From NCBI GenBank assembly GCA_026710655.1, contig JAPOQN010000008.1, forward strand, positions 1-64,000: a DNA stretch of 64,000 nucleotides, in the 5' to 3' direction. The stretch comes from Chloroflexota bacterium (GTDB taxonomy: Bacteria > Chloroflexota > Dehalococcoidia > Tepidiformales > Tepidiformaceae). This document shows, one piece after another, positions 36,662-44,216 of the stretch (positions are counted from its first letter, which is position 1; every line of letters begins with the position of its first letter). Under the pieces are notes generated by a model, which ran no database searches, was not told the origin of the DNA, and worked only from the letters and a program-made list of their open reading frames with translations. A program made the position numbers and the translations under genes.

Positions 36662-36752
36662 GCCGCGAATCCGCGTGGGGACATTGCGCCCCGCGCCTGG
36701 TGCGGTTTCGCCAAAGGCGTCGCACCGAAAACAAGTCCTGAGGAGGGACGAC
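36662..36752 (+). promoter_or_regulatory. structured 5' leader of binding-protein gene 3
   Basis: Hairpin A is GGGG (36677-36680) with CCCC (36689-36692). Hairpin B has outer arms GGTGCG (36699-36704) and CGCACC (36721-36726) and an inner stem CGCC (36709-36712) with GGCG (36716-36719) closing an AAA loop. A GAGGAGGG ribosome-binding site follows. The inner stem sequence differs wholly from that of copy 1 yet still pairs. Confidence 0.55.
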
Positions 36753-38723
36753 TTGAAAGAAGGCTATTGGGGCAAGTACTGGCGCCGGCGCGTATCGCGC
36801 AGGGGCGTGCTGGCAGGCGGGGCGACGCTCGCGGCCGGCTCCGCGGCGATCCTGGCCGGCTGCGGTGACGACGACGACGATGACGATTCCGCCGCTCCGG
36901 CGGCAACGCAGGCCGCACAGCAAGCTGCGGAAGCTGAGGCGACCGAGGCTGCCGAGCAGGCTTCCGAAGCTGAGGCGACCGAGGCTGCCGCGCAGGCCGC
37001 AGCCGCCGACCCCGAGGACCGCTCTCGCTACGGCGGGAAGCTGAACTGGACGGAGCGGGCGTACCCGACGGGCTTCGACCCTTCGATCACGATCACGTTC
37101 CCGTACGGCATGGCGCAGACCTACAGCCAGATGATGGCGTTCTCGATCCTCGAGGATCAGTTCTACCCGGACGCCGCCCAGAGCTGGGAGCAGGTAGACG
37201 CCGAGACGCTGGTGTTCAACCTGCGCGAGGGCGTGCGCTACAACCCGGACGCGGCCGGTGGCCGCGAAGTGACGTCCGAGGACTGGGCCTTCAACCTGGC
37301 CCGCTACCCGGACTCCCGCGCGAACCGCGGTTCGAACGTGAACGAGCTGTTCTTCTCGTTCATGGACCCGGGCCTGGGCGCGACCTTCGACACGCCGGAC
37401 AACCTGACGCTGACGATCAACCAGAACAAGCCGTTCTCCTCGAACCTTCGCGCCTTCGCGGCGGCCTCCCTTGTGGTGGCGGCGCCCGAACGCATCATGG
37501 CGGAGGAGTCGGGCGACCTCGGGCAGGTCTCGGGCATCAACGCGGGCAGCGGCCCGTACATGTTCGACGACGTCTCGGAGACGCGGATCTCGCTGAAGCG
37601 GAACCCGAACTACTACGAACACCCCGAGGAGATTCCGGGGACGCGCTTCAACAAGGACTTCCCCTACATCGACGAGATGGAGGCGGTCATCATCACGGAC
37701 GGGGCGGCGGCGCAGTCGCGGTTCCTCGCCGGTGATGCCGACTACTACGGCTCAATCGACAAGATCACGGCCGATCAGTGGGAGGGCCAGCCGAACGTCA
37801 ACGTTCTGACGGGTCCGGCGATCGATGACGGCTCGCGCATGATCCAGCTGGCAGCGGCCAAGTGGACGCCGTATCCGGAGCTCTCGAAGGCCCTTTCGAT
37901 GGCGATGGACTGGGACGGCTACATCGACGTGGTGCTCGGCGGCGAAGGCCGCCGCAGCGCGCCGGTCAGCCCGACGGCGTTCCCCAACTACGCGCTCTCC
38001 CAGGAGGAGATCCGCGAGCTGCAGGTCTACGACCCGCAGGGCGCACGCCAGCTCTGGGAGGCCAACAACGGCCCCGATATCTTCCCCGAGCTCGACACGA
38101 CGGTTGCAGCCTGGATTCCGGACTACAGCTACGTGCAGTTCATCGGCCAGAGCTTCGAGGACTCCCTCGGCGTGAAGGTCAACTACAACCCGCTCGAGCT
38201 GGCGACCTACATCGCCTCGGCCAACGGGCCCACCGGCACCAAGGACTGGCACTTCTTCATCGCGGGCAACAACGCCGTGTCGACGATGCCGGACTGGAAC
38301 GCGCTGGTGGCCTACACGCCGGACGGCTACGGCGCCATCTGGGGCGGCAACTGGTACAAGGGCGTCAACATCTCCGACCCGTGGGTCAACCCCGAGAACC
38401 CGAACTACGCCGAGACCGGCGGCGGGCCGCAGGGCGAGGCCGTGCGCGCGGCGCTGGAGGTCACGCATCCGTACGCTCGGGAGCTGCAGGACTACGCCGA
38501 CCGGCAGGCAGCCACCTTCGACGACGAAGAGCGGGCTGTGATCCTGAAGGAGATGCAGCGGCGTATCTTCACGCGCTTCTGCTGCACCCTTCCGCTGCCA
38601 ACGGGTACGACGAAGTACACCGCCGTAGGCTCGCGGCTGCAGAACGTTCCTCTCCCGCCGGATGGCGGCGAGACGGCGGCGTTCGGCATGTTCCGCGCGC
38701 ACAACGTCTGGCTCGAGGGCTAG
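36753..38723 (+). CDS. family 5 solute-binding lipoprotein, paralogue 3
   Basis: A 656-residue paralogue with Tat/lipobox signal (Cys37) and a linker of repeated A-E-A-T-E-A-A units before the SBP_bac_5 domain. The start is TTG where paralogues 1 and 2 have ATG; the GAGGAGGG site and the K-E-G-Y-W-G-K-Y-W alignment make it secure, and TTG should lower translation. The body is closest to paralogue 1 in the N-terminal half (W-A-F-N-L-A-R-Y-P-D) and to paralogue 2 in the middle (Y-Y-G-S-I-D-K-I-T-A-D-Q), a mosaic look. It precedes the permease genes. Confidence 0.92.
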   Translation: MKEGYWGKYWRRRVSRRGVLAGGATLAAGSAAILAGCGDDDDDDDSAAPAATQAAQQAAEAEATEAAEQASEAEATEAAAQAAAADPEDRSRYGGKLNWTERAYPTGFDPSITITFPYGMAQTYSQMMAFSILEDQFYPDAAQSWEQVDAETLVFNLREGVRYNPDAAGGREVTSEDWAFNLARYPDSRANRGSNVNELFFSFMDPGLGATFDTPDNLTLTINQNKPFSSNLRAFAAASLVVAAPERIMAEESGDLGQVSGINAGSGPYMFDDVSETRISLKRNPNYYEHPEEIPGTRFNKDFPYIDEMEAVIITDGAAAQSRFLAGDADYYGSIDKITADQWEGQPNVNVLTGPAIDDGSRMIQLAAAKWTPYPELSKALSMAMDWDGYIDVVLGGEGRRSAPVSPTAFPNYALSQEEIRELQVYDPQGARQLWEANNGPDIFPELDTTVAAWIPDYSYVQFIGQSFEDSLGVKVNYNPLELATYIASANGPTGTKDWHFFIAGNNAVSTMPDWNALVAYTPDGYGAIWGGNWYKGVNISDPWVNPENPNYAETGGGPQGEAVRAALEVTHPYARELQDYADRQAATFDDEERAVILKEMQRRIFTRFCCTLPLPTGTTKYTAVGSRLQNVPLPPDGGETAAFGMFRAHNVWLEG

Positions 38724-38748
38724 GCCCTCAGCCAGTAGTCTCGACAAC

Positions 38749-38788
38749 GGGGCTTCCGGGGGCGTTATAGTCCCCGGAAGCCCCTTTT
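38749..38788 (+). terminator. long-stem intrinsic terminator
   Basis: GGGGCTTCCGGGG (38749-38761) pairs with CCCCGGAAGCCCC (38772-38784), a perfect 13-bp stem with a 10-nt loop, then TTTT. It separates paralogue 3 from the permease genes, so the permeases need readthrough or their own promoter. Confidence 0.85.
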
Positions 38789-38814
38789 CTCGACCTTAGC
38801 GCAGGCGGTGGCTC

Positions 38815-39795
38815 GTGAAGACCTACATCATCCAGCGGCTGATCTTGATCCCGCTGACCATCATCGCCGTATCGATCCTGGTGTTCGTGTTCATGCGCGT
38901 CATCCCGGGCGATGCCGCGGCGGTGCGGTGCGGCGCTTCGGGAGTGGCCGACCAGACGTGCATCGAGGGGCTGCGTCGCGAACTGGGACTGGACATCTGC
39001 GACAAGTCCAAGAACTTCCTGGGCGACGTGACGTGTACGGCGGAGCAGTACTGGAAGTGGGCCTCGGAAATCTTCCAGGGCGACTTCGGCCAGGAGATCG
39101 TGCCGCCCAAGCCGATCGCCGACGAGATCTGGTGGAGGCTGGGCAATACGCTCCAGCTGGGAATGCTGAGTATCGCGTTCAGCATGAGCATCGGGCTCCC
39201 GATCGGGATCCTGTCAGCGATTCGAGCAGGAAAGTTAAGCGACTACGCGGCGAGGCTCTTCGCGATTCTCGCGCTGAGCATTCCCAACTTCTGGATCGGG
39301 ACGCTGATCGTGGCGCTACCGGCATTCTTCTGGCAGCAACGGTGGGTGCCTGACTGGACAGGCTGGTCGGAACCGAGCACGCATCTCCAGATCCTCGCGA
39401 TCGCGGCGCTCGTGCTCGGGGTATCGAGCGCGGGCTACCTCGCCCGCATCGCGCGCTCTTCGATGCTTGAGGTGATGCGCAGCGACTACGTTCGCACAGC
39501 CCGGGCGAAGGGCCTGCGCGAGACGCTGATCATCGTGCGCCATACCTTCCGGCCCTCGATGATCACGGTCTTCACGGTTGCGGGTCTGCAGTTCAGCCTG
39601 ATCCTGGGCGGCTCGGTCATCATCGAGGCGCTGTTCAACATTCCCGGGCTGGGCTGGTGGATCGTCAACAACGTGGGCGATCGCGACTTCCAGGTCATCC
39701 AGGCGACAGCGCTCATCTTCGCGACGTGGTTCGTGGTCATCCGGCTCCTTGTGGACATCGGATACACGTACATCGATCCGCGAATTCGGTACTAG
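38815..39795 (+). CDS. DppB-type ABC permease
   Basis: A 326-residue inner-membrane permease of the dipeptide/nickel family. It opens Y-I-I-Q-R-L-I-L-I-P-L-T-I-I-A-V-S-I-L-V-F, the usual DppB first helix, and the EAA loop reads R-T-A-R-A-K-G-L-R-E, the contact for the ATPase. A long periplasmic insertion between helices 1 and 2 contains several Cys (C-G, C-I-E-G, C-D-K, C-T-A-E), unusual for DppB and possibly disulfide-linked. Start is GTG. It follows a strong terminator by 26 nt and is followed by two DppC-like genes. Confidence 0.9.
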   Translation: MKTYIIQRLILIPLTIIAVSILVFVFMRVIPGDAAAVRCGASGVADQTCIEGLRRELGLDICDKSKNFLGDVTCTAEQYWKWASEIFQGDFGQEIVPPKPIADEIWWRLGNTLQLGMLSIAFSMSIGLPIGILSAIRAGKLSDYAARLFAILALSIPNFWIGTLIVALPAFFWQQRWVPDWTGWSEPSTHLQILAIAALVLGVSSAGYLARIARSSMLEVMRSDYVRTARAKGLRETLIIVRHTFRPSMITVFTVAGLQFSLILGGSVIIEALFNIPGLGWWIVNNVGDRDFQVIQATALIFATWFVVIRLLVDIGYTYIDPRIRY

Positions 39796-39810
39796 GACGG
39801 GGGTCCCAAC

Positions 39811-40773
39811 GTGACATCAGCACCTACCGTTCAAGACGACCTCGACCTCACGGGCATTGACGACCGGTCGGCCATCGCGTCGGCGTGGACATTCACCAAG
39901 CGCTTCGTGCGCCTCCAGCCCGGCGGGGCCATCGGCATCGTCATCATCTTGATAATCGGGCTGGCGGCGGCGTTCGCGCCCTACATCAACACCGCGGGCG
40001 AAGGCGAGCGCGGTATCCGCAGCGTGTGGCGCGATGACGGCCGCGAGATTTCGGGCGTCAACTTCGTCCTGCAGCCGCCGGGCCCGGACTGGTGGCTGGG
40101 GACCAACCGCACGGGCCAGGACCTGTGGTCCCGCGTGGTCTACGGAGCGCGCCCCGCGCTGATGATCGGCATCGGGGCGGTGGGTGTAGCCATCGTGGTT
40201 GCGACCTCCCTGTCGCTGGCCATGGGGTTCCTCCAGGGAGTGGTTGACGGCCTCCTCTTAAGGATCATCGAGGTCATCATCGCGGTGCCGGGAATCCTCT
40301 GGCTCATCCTCTTCACGACCGCGCTTGATCGCAGCATTCCCGTGCTCATTTTCGCGATCGCGTTCACGTTCTCACCGCTCACGACACTCGTGTTGCGTGG
40401 GAACGTGATCCAGGAGTCGGCCTCGACCTACGCCGAGTCGGCGCGAGTCGTGGGCGCCTCGAGCATGCGCATCATGTTCCGGCACATCCTGCCGAACCTG
40501 CTGCCGCTGGCGATCGTCAACGCGAGCATCATCATCCCGGCGGCGATCCTGGCCGAGGCGGGGCTTTCCTTCCTCGGACTGGGTCTGGATCCGCTGATTC
40601 CGTCCTGGGGCGCCGACATCGGGCCGAACGCGCGGGCCTACTTCCAGACCGCGTGGTGGCTGCCGGTATTCCCGGGGCTGGCGCTCTCGCTCACAGTGCT
40701 GGCGTTCAACTTCCTGGGCGACTCACTGCGGGACGTGCTCGACCCGCGGCTCCGCGGCAGCGGGCTCATCTAG
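39811..40773 (+). CDS. DppC-type ABC permease, copy 1
   Basis: A 320-residue partner permease. The N-terminus carries the conserved R-F-V-R-L-Q-P-G-G-A-I-G before helix 1; L-G-T-N-R-T-G-Q-D-L-W-S-R-V-V-Y-G-A-R is the DppC signature, and the EAA loop is E-S-A-R-V-V-G-A-S. Start is GTG, 15 nt after dppB, so the two are co-transcribed. A GC hairpin identical in stem and loop to the terminator after paralogue 2 follows at 40801-40828. Confidence 0.9.
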   Translation: MTSAPTVQDDLDLTGIDDRSAIASAWTFTKRFVRLQPGGAIGIVIILIIGLAAAFAPYINTAGEGERGIRSVWRDDGREISGVNFVLQPPGPDWWLGTNRTGQDLWSRVVYGARPALMIGIGAVGVAIVVATSLSLAMGFLQGVVDGLLLRIIEVIIAVPGILWLILFTTALDRSIPVLIFAIAFTFSPLTTLVLRGNVIQESASTYAESARVVGASSMRIMFRHILPNLLPLAIVNASIIIPAAILAEAGLSFLGLGLDPLIPSWGADIGPNARAYFQTAWWLPVFPGLALSLTVLAFNFLGDSLRDVLDPRLRGSGLI

Positions 40774-40800
40774 GGTCCGGTCCGCACACGGCAACGACCG

Positions 40801-40828
40801 AGAACGCCGCCCTCCGGGGCGGCGTTCT
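40801..40828 (+). terminator. hairpin between the two DppC-like genes
   Basis: A 12-bp stem extends the AACGCCGCCC/GGGCGGCGTT core with flanking AG/CT pairs and a TCCG loop. No T-tract follows, so it may attenuate or stabilise messages rather than fully terminate. Confidence 0.55.
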
Positions 40829-40891
40829 GCATGCTTGCAGTCCGGCGGGTAATACCGCAGTGTCGCCGGCAGTCGAGCAGGGCGGTGCGCG

Positions 40892-41854
40892 GTGACGACA
40901 GCTACCCCTGGCCAGGAGGACCTCGGCCTTGGGCCGGCCCTGGAACGTGGGCCGGCCCTCGCGCGGGGCGGGAGGGCGGCCTGGCGCTTCGCCCGGCTTC
41001 AGCCGGGCGGCCTGTTCGGCATCATCGTGATCCTCATGGTCGTGGTGGCGGCGATCTTCGCGCCCTACCTGAAGACCATCGGCGAGGGCGAACGCGACGT
41101 GCGCCGTATCGCGCTCGCGGAAGGCAGGCAGCTCGACTCCACCGGCTACCTGCAGCCGCCCAACTCGGACTGGTGGTTCGGCACCAGCAGCGCGGGACAG
41201 GACATGTGGTCGCGGGTTATCTACGGGGCGAGGCCGGCGCTCATCATCGGCGTCGGCTCGGTAGGCATCGCGATGACGGTCGCCGTGGTGCTGGCGCTGG
41301 CAATGGGGTTCCTGAAGGGCTCCGTCGACGCCATCCTGTTACGGCTCCTGGAAACGGGCATCGCGATGCCCGGCATCCTCTGGCTAATCCTGTTCACGAC
41401 GGCGATCGAGCGCAGCCTGCCGGTCCTCGTGGTCGCCGTTGCACTGTCGTTTGCGCCGCTGACGACGCTGGTGCTCCGCGGCAACGTGCTGCAGGAAGCA
41501 TCGACCGCCTACGTGGAGGCGGCGCGGGTCATCGGGGCATCGAACGCACGGATCATGCTGCGGCACATCCTGCCGAACCTGCTCCCACTCGCGATCGTGA
41601 ACGCCAGCATCATCGTCCCGGCGGCGATCATGGCGGAGGCGGGTCTCGCCTTCATCGGCTTCGGGTTGCCGCCGCCGGCACCCTCCTGGGGGGTCGACAT
41701 CGGGCCGAGCGCACGGGCCTACTTCTACACGGCCTGGTGGCTGCCGATCTTCCCCGGGATCGCGCTCTCCCTGACCGTGCTCGCTTTCAACTTCCTGGGC
41801 GATTCTCTGCGGGACGTGCTCGACCCGCGACTGCGGGGCAGCGGACTCATCTAG
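40892..41854 (+). CDS. DppC-type ABC permease, copy 2
   Basis: A 320-residue paralogue of the preceding permease with the same landmarks: R-L-Q-P-G-G-L-F-G, F-G-T-S-S-A-G-Q-D-M-W-S-R-V-I-Y-G-A-R, EAA-loop E-A-A-R-V-I-G-A-S, and an almost identical last 40 residues ending R-L-R-G-S-G-L-I. The N-terminal 60 residues and the periplasmic loop differ most. Two DppC with one DppB suggest alternative heterodimers with the same partner. GTG start. No ATP-binding subunit gene follows before the next operon. Confidence 0.9.
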   Translation: MTTATPGQEDLGLGPALERGPALARGGRAAWRFARLQPGGLFGIIVILMVVVAAIFAPYLKTIGEGERDVRRIALAEGRQLDSTGYLQPPNSDWWFGTSSAGQDMWSRVIYGARPALIIGVGSVGIAMTVAVVLALAMGFLKGSVDAILLRLLETGIAMPGILWLILFTTAIERSLPVLVVAVALSFAPLTTLVLRGNVLQEASTAYVEAARVIGASNARIMLRHILPNLLPLAIVNASIIVPAAIMAEAGLAFIGFGLPPPAPSWGVDIGPSARAYFYTAWWLPIFPGIALSLTVLAFNFLGDSLRDVLDPRLRGSGLI

Positions 41855-41873
41855 GGCTTGCTAAACCTCACTG

Positions 41874-41904
41874 TTGCATTTCCCACCCCTTTCGGGTGTA
41901 AGGT
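41874..41904 (+). promoter_or_regulatory. promoter with palindrome in its spacer
   Basis: TTGCAT (41874-41879) and TAAGGT (41899-41904) are 19 bp apart. Between them lies an inverted repeat CACCC (41884-41888) / GGGTG (41894-41898), which could be a repressor site for the DoxX-like gene or a leftover stem of the upstream transcript. Confidence 0.4.
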
Positions 41905-41933
41905 GGAATTGAGGCTGTTTTGGAGGGTGGGCC

Positions 41934-42422
41934 ATGAACAAGCTCACAGAAAATCCGCTTCCGATCGCACCCTTCACCCTTCTGCTCCGGCTCCTCATGG
42001 GTTGGATATTCCTCTGGGCCGGATTCGACAAGGCAATCAACGGGTTCACCGCTGAGGGATTCCTTGTTCACGGCACCAGCGGTCCGCTCCATGGCTGGTT
42101 CCAGGACCTCGGCGCGGACGCTACGGCGCTCGCTGTGATCGACCCGCTGGTGGTGGTTGGTCAGATTGCCCTGGGCTTCGCCCTCGTCTTCGGTGTCGCG
42201 ACCCGGCTGGCGCTCCTGTTCGCGGCAGTCATGATGTTCCTGTTCTACCTCGCCCAGTTCCCGCCGGAGTACGACCTCTTCGCCGACTACTACATCGTCT
42301 ACATCGCTGTCTTTGCGATGCTGGGGGCACTGGGGGCGGGACGGGTGCTTGGACTCGACCCGGTCATCGAGGAGATGCCCTGCGTGAAGAGGCGCCCCTG
42401 GATGACGTGGCTGCTGGGCTAG
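41934..42422 (+). CDS. DoxX/DoxD-like membrane protein
   Basis: A 162-residue four-helix membrane protein. L-L-R-L-L-M-G-W-I-F-L-W-A-G-F-D-K is the DoxX-type first helix with its charged end, then G-Q-I-A-L-G-F-A-L-V-F-G-V-A-T-R-L and a helical hairpin to Y-I-V-Y-I-A-V-F-A-M-L-G-A-L-G-A-G. The F-L-V-H-G-T-S-G-P-L loop between helices 1 and 2 is characteristic of the DoxD-related group. Members are linked to thiosulfate:quinone oxidation or redox stress. GGAGGG ribosome-binding site 6 nt before ATG. A/T content is slightly above that of its neighbours. Confidence 0.8.
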   Translation: MNKLTENPLPIAPFTLLLRLLMGWIFLWAGFDKAINGFTAEGFLVHGTSGPLHGWFQDLGADATALAVIDPLVVVGQIALGFALVFGVATRLALLFAAVMMFLFYLAQFPPEYDLFADYYIVYIAVFAMLGALGAGRVLGLDPVIEEMPCVKRRPWMTWLLG

Positions 42423-42455
42423 GCGACAGAGTCCTGCGCAAATGAAGGGGAGCCG

Positions 42456-43760
42456 CTAGGACGGGGTCTCGACGGCTGGCTCGTTGGTGGCCGGGTCGAC
42501 CTCGAAGGGGCTGTCGAGGCCGAGTTCCTCGCCGATCTCGCGGACGGCGGGGAGCACCTCCTCACCCATCAGGCGGAGGCTGCGCATGGCGTCGTCATGC
42601 GACATCGAGCCGTCGCCGTCCCAGAGGAAGATGCTGCCGGGCCGGAGGTATTCGAGGACGTTGCGAATCTTGGGGATCACGGTCCTGGGCGTGCCCGTGA
42701 TGATCGACTGCGCCTCGACGAGCCCCTTGTAGGTCTCCTCGACGTTCTTGTAGGACTCGGCGGAGTCGAGGGCGATGGGGCGGAGGTCGGGGTCGTTGGG
42801 GGTGGCCTGGCCGCGAGCCTCGGCGACCTGGCGGACACCACCGGTGGGGAGGAGGGCGCGGCGGTCGGTGAGGCCGGGCAGGTTCTGGAGGTGGCCACGG
42901 ACATCGCCGCGGCTGCCCTCGAGGAAGATGTTGCCGGGCCCGGTCAGGAACTTGCGCCCGACCTCCTCAGCCAGCTCCTCGGTCTCGTCGACGTGCACCT
43001 TGAAGAGGTAGCCGCGGTGCTGGGGACCGGCCTCGTAGCCCATCTCGGCGGCACACTCGTCGTAGTACCCGAAGGAGAGGCGGGTCGGTTCGAGGCGCGT
43101 GGCGAGCATGACGTAGGGGTAGCGGCGCTGGGCGGCCCACTGCACGGTGCGGCGGCTGACGGCGCCGGGGATCATGATGAGCGGATGGGGCGACTGGTAG
43201 GGACGCGCCCAGGGGTTCACGTAGCGGTAGTCGTAGTGCTCGCCCTCCCAGCGGAAGGGCCCCTCGCGTGTCCAGGCGGCGACGATGAGTTCGTGCGCTT
43301 CCTGGAAGCGCTCCCAGTTGTAGGGCGGGTTGGCGTCGTGGGCGATGCTCTCGCGGCCGGTTCCGCGCACCCAGCCGGTCACGAGGCGGCCCTTCGAGAT
43401 GGTGTCGATCATGGCCAGCTCCTCGGCCAGCCAGAGGGGGTCGTCCCAGATGGGGAGGATATTCCCGATGAGGACGATCTTGGCGCGGTTCGTGATGCGG
43501 GCGAGGATGGAGGCCTCGACGTTGCAGGCGCTGCCCATGCAGAAGGGCGTGCTGTGGTGCTCGTTGAGGGCGAGGGCGTCGAAGCCCATCTCTTCGGCGT
43601 AGAGCTTCTCGTCGATGTAGCGGTTGTAGAGGTCGGCGCCGAGGACGGGGTCGTACTCGCCGTTGCTGGAGTCGAGGTCAACGAGGCGGCGGCCGGTGGT
43701 TCCCCACCAGCTCGCGCCTGGGTCCTGGTAGGGGCGCTCGGTGAAGTAGCCGATCAGCAT
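42456..43760 (-). CDS. LLM-class flavin-dependent monooxygenase
   Basis: A 434-residue bacterial-luciferase-like TIM barrel. The N-terminus M-L-I-G-Y-F-T-E-R-P-Y begins strand 1, N-E-H-H-S-T-P-F is the family's E-H-H motif, and L-V-T-G-W-V-R-G-T-G-R-E marks the flavin phosphate region. Members use FMNH2 or F420H2 to oxygenate or dehydrogenate small organics. ATG at 43760 lies 6 nt after a TACGAT box, so an internal leaderless promoter may start here although the gene is 20 nt after the preceding reverse-strand gene. No flavin reductase gene is adjacent. Confidence 0.87.
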   Translation of the reverse strand: MLIGYFTERPYQDPGASWWGTTGRRLVDLDSSNGEYDPVLGADLYNRYIDEKLYAEEMGFDALALNEHHSTPFCMGSACNVEASILARITNRAKIVLIGNILPIWDDPLWLAEELAMIDTISKGRLVTGWVRGTGRESIAHDANPPYNWERFQEAHELIVAAWTREGPFRWEGEHYDYRYVNPWARPYQSPHPLIMIPGAVSRRTVQWAAQRRYPYVMLATRLEPTRLSFGYYDECAAEMGYEAGPQHRGYLFKVHVDETEELAEEVGRKFLTGPGNIFLEGSRGDVRGHLQNLPGLTDRRALLPTGGVRQVAEARGQATPNDPDLRPIALDSAESYKNVEETYKGLVEAQSIITGTPRTVIPKIRNVLEYLRPGSIFLWDGDGSMSHDDAMRSLRLMGEEVLPAVREIGEELGLDSPFEVDPATNEPAVETPS

Positions 43761-43766
43761 GGGCGA

Positions 43767-43772
43767 ATCGTA
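43767..43772 (-). promoter_or_regulatory. -10 box, leaderless monooxygenase start
   Basis: TACGAT on the minus strand, 6 nt before the ATG at 43760, lying in the 20-nt gap after the upstream gene. Confidence 0.5.
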
Positions 43773-43780
43773 ACGGGCGC

Positions 43781-44131
43781 TCAGGCGCGCGTGTGGTAGG
43801 CGCGCTCGAACTTGTACCAACCGGAGCCAACGATGGAGAGCGCTCCCTCGCCGGAGAGGCGGCCGGGATAGGCATCGGGGTCGGAGATCCAGGCCTTGAG
43901 GTTGGCATCGGCCTCCTCCCAGGTGTCGGCCTCAAGCTCGTAGATGGTGAGGAAGCGGGAGATGACGGGAAAGTCGTCGTGGGGATGGTCGAGCTCGTAC
44001 ACCGTTCCCGAAAGGAAGCCGGGGCAGTTGGCGATGTCCTCGATGTGGTTGCCCAGGTAGCGCTCGCGGAATCGTTCGTCTGCCTCGGCGGTCGGTGGCT
44101 CGACCAACCCGACCAGGATCATCTTCGCCAT
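43781..44131 (-). CDS. dimeric alpha/beta-barrel protein, DUF4286/EthD-like
   Basis: A 116-residue protein opening A-K-M-I-L-V-G-L-V-E, then R-Y-L-G-N-H-I-E-D-I-A-N-C-P-G-F, whose H-I-E-D-I-x-x-x-P-G-F pattern is typical of ferredoxin-like dimeric barrels acting as small-molecule handlers. L-T-I-Y-E-L-E and W-Y-K-F-E-R-A-Y are the later strands. The family overlaps EthD and DUF4286, whose functions are unclear. GGAGG ribosome-binding site present. Its 3' neighbour on the same strand is the LLM monooxygenase, so it may assist that reaction. Confidence 0.65.
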   Translation of the reverse strand: MAKMILVGLVEPPTAEADERFRERYLGNHIEDIANCPGFLSGTVYELDHPHDDFPVISRFLTIYELEADTWEEADANLKAWISDPDAYPGRLSGEGALSIVGSGWYKFERAYHTRA

Positions 44132-44216
44132 GGGGTACCTCCTCCAGAAGGGGGGAGGATAGCGGGGCGGCGGGCGGCTTGCCGGTCACGAGGGCGGGCG
44201 GGGAGAATGCGAAGCG

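Noticed and set aside
34394-40828. The repeated GC hairpins as a CRISPR array
   Set aside because: They are spaced irregularly by kilobases with genes between, have no spacers, and behave as terminators.
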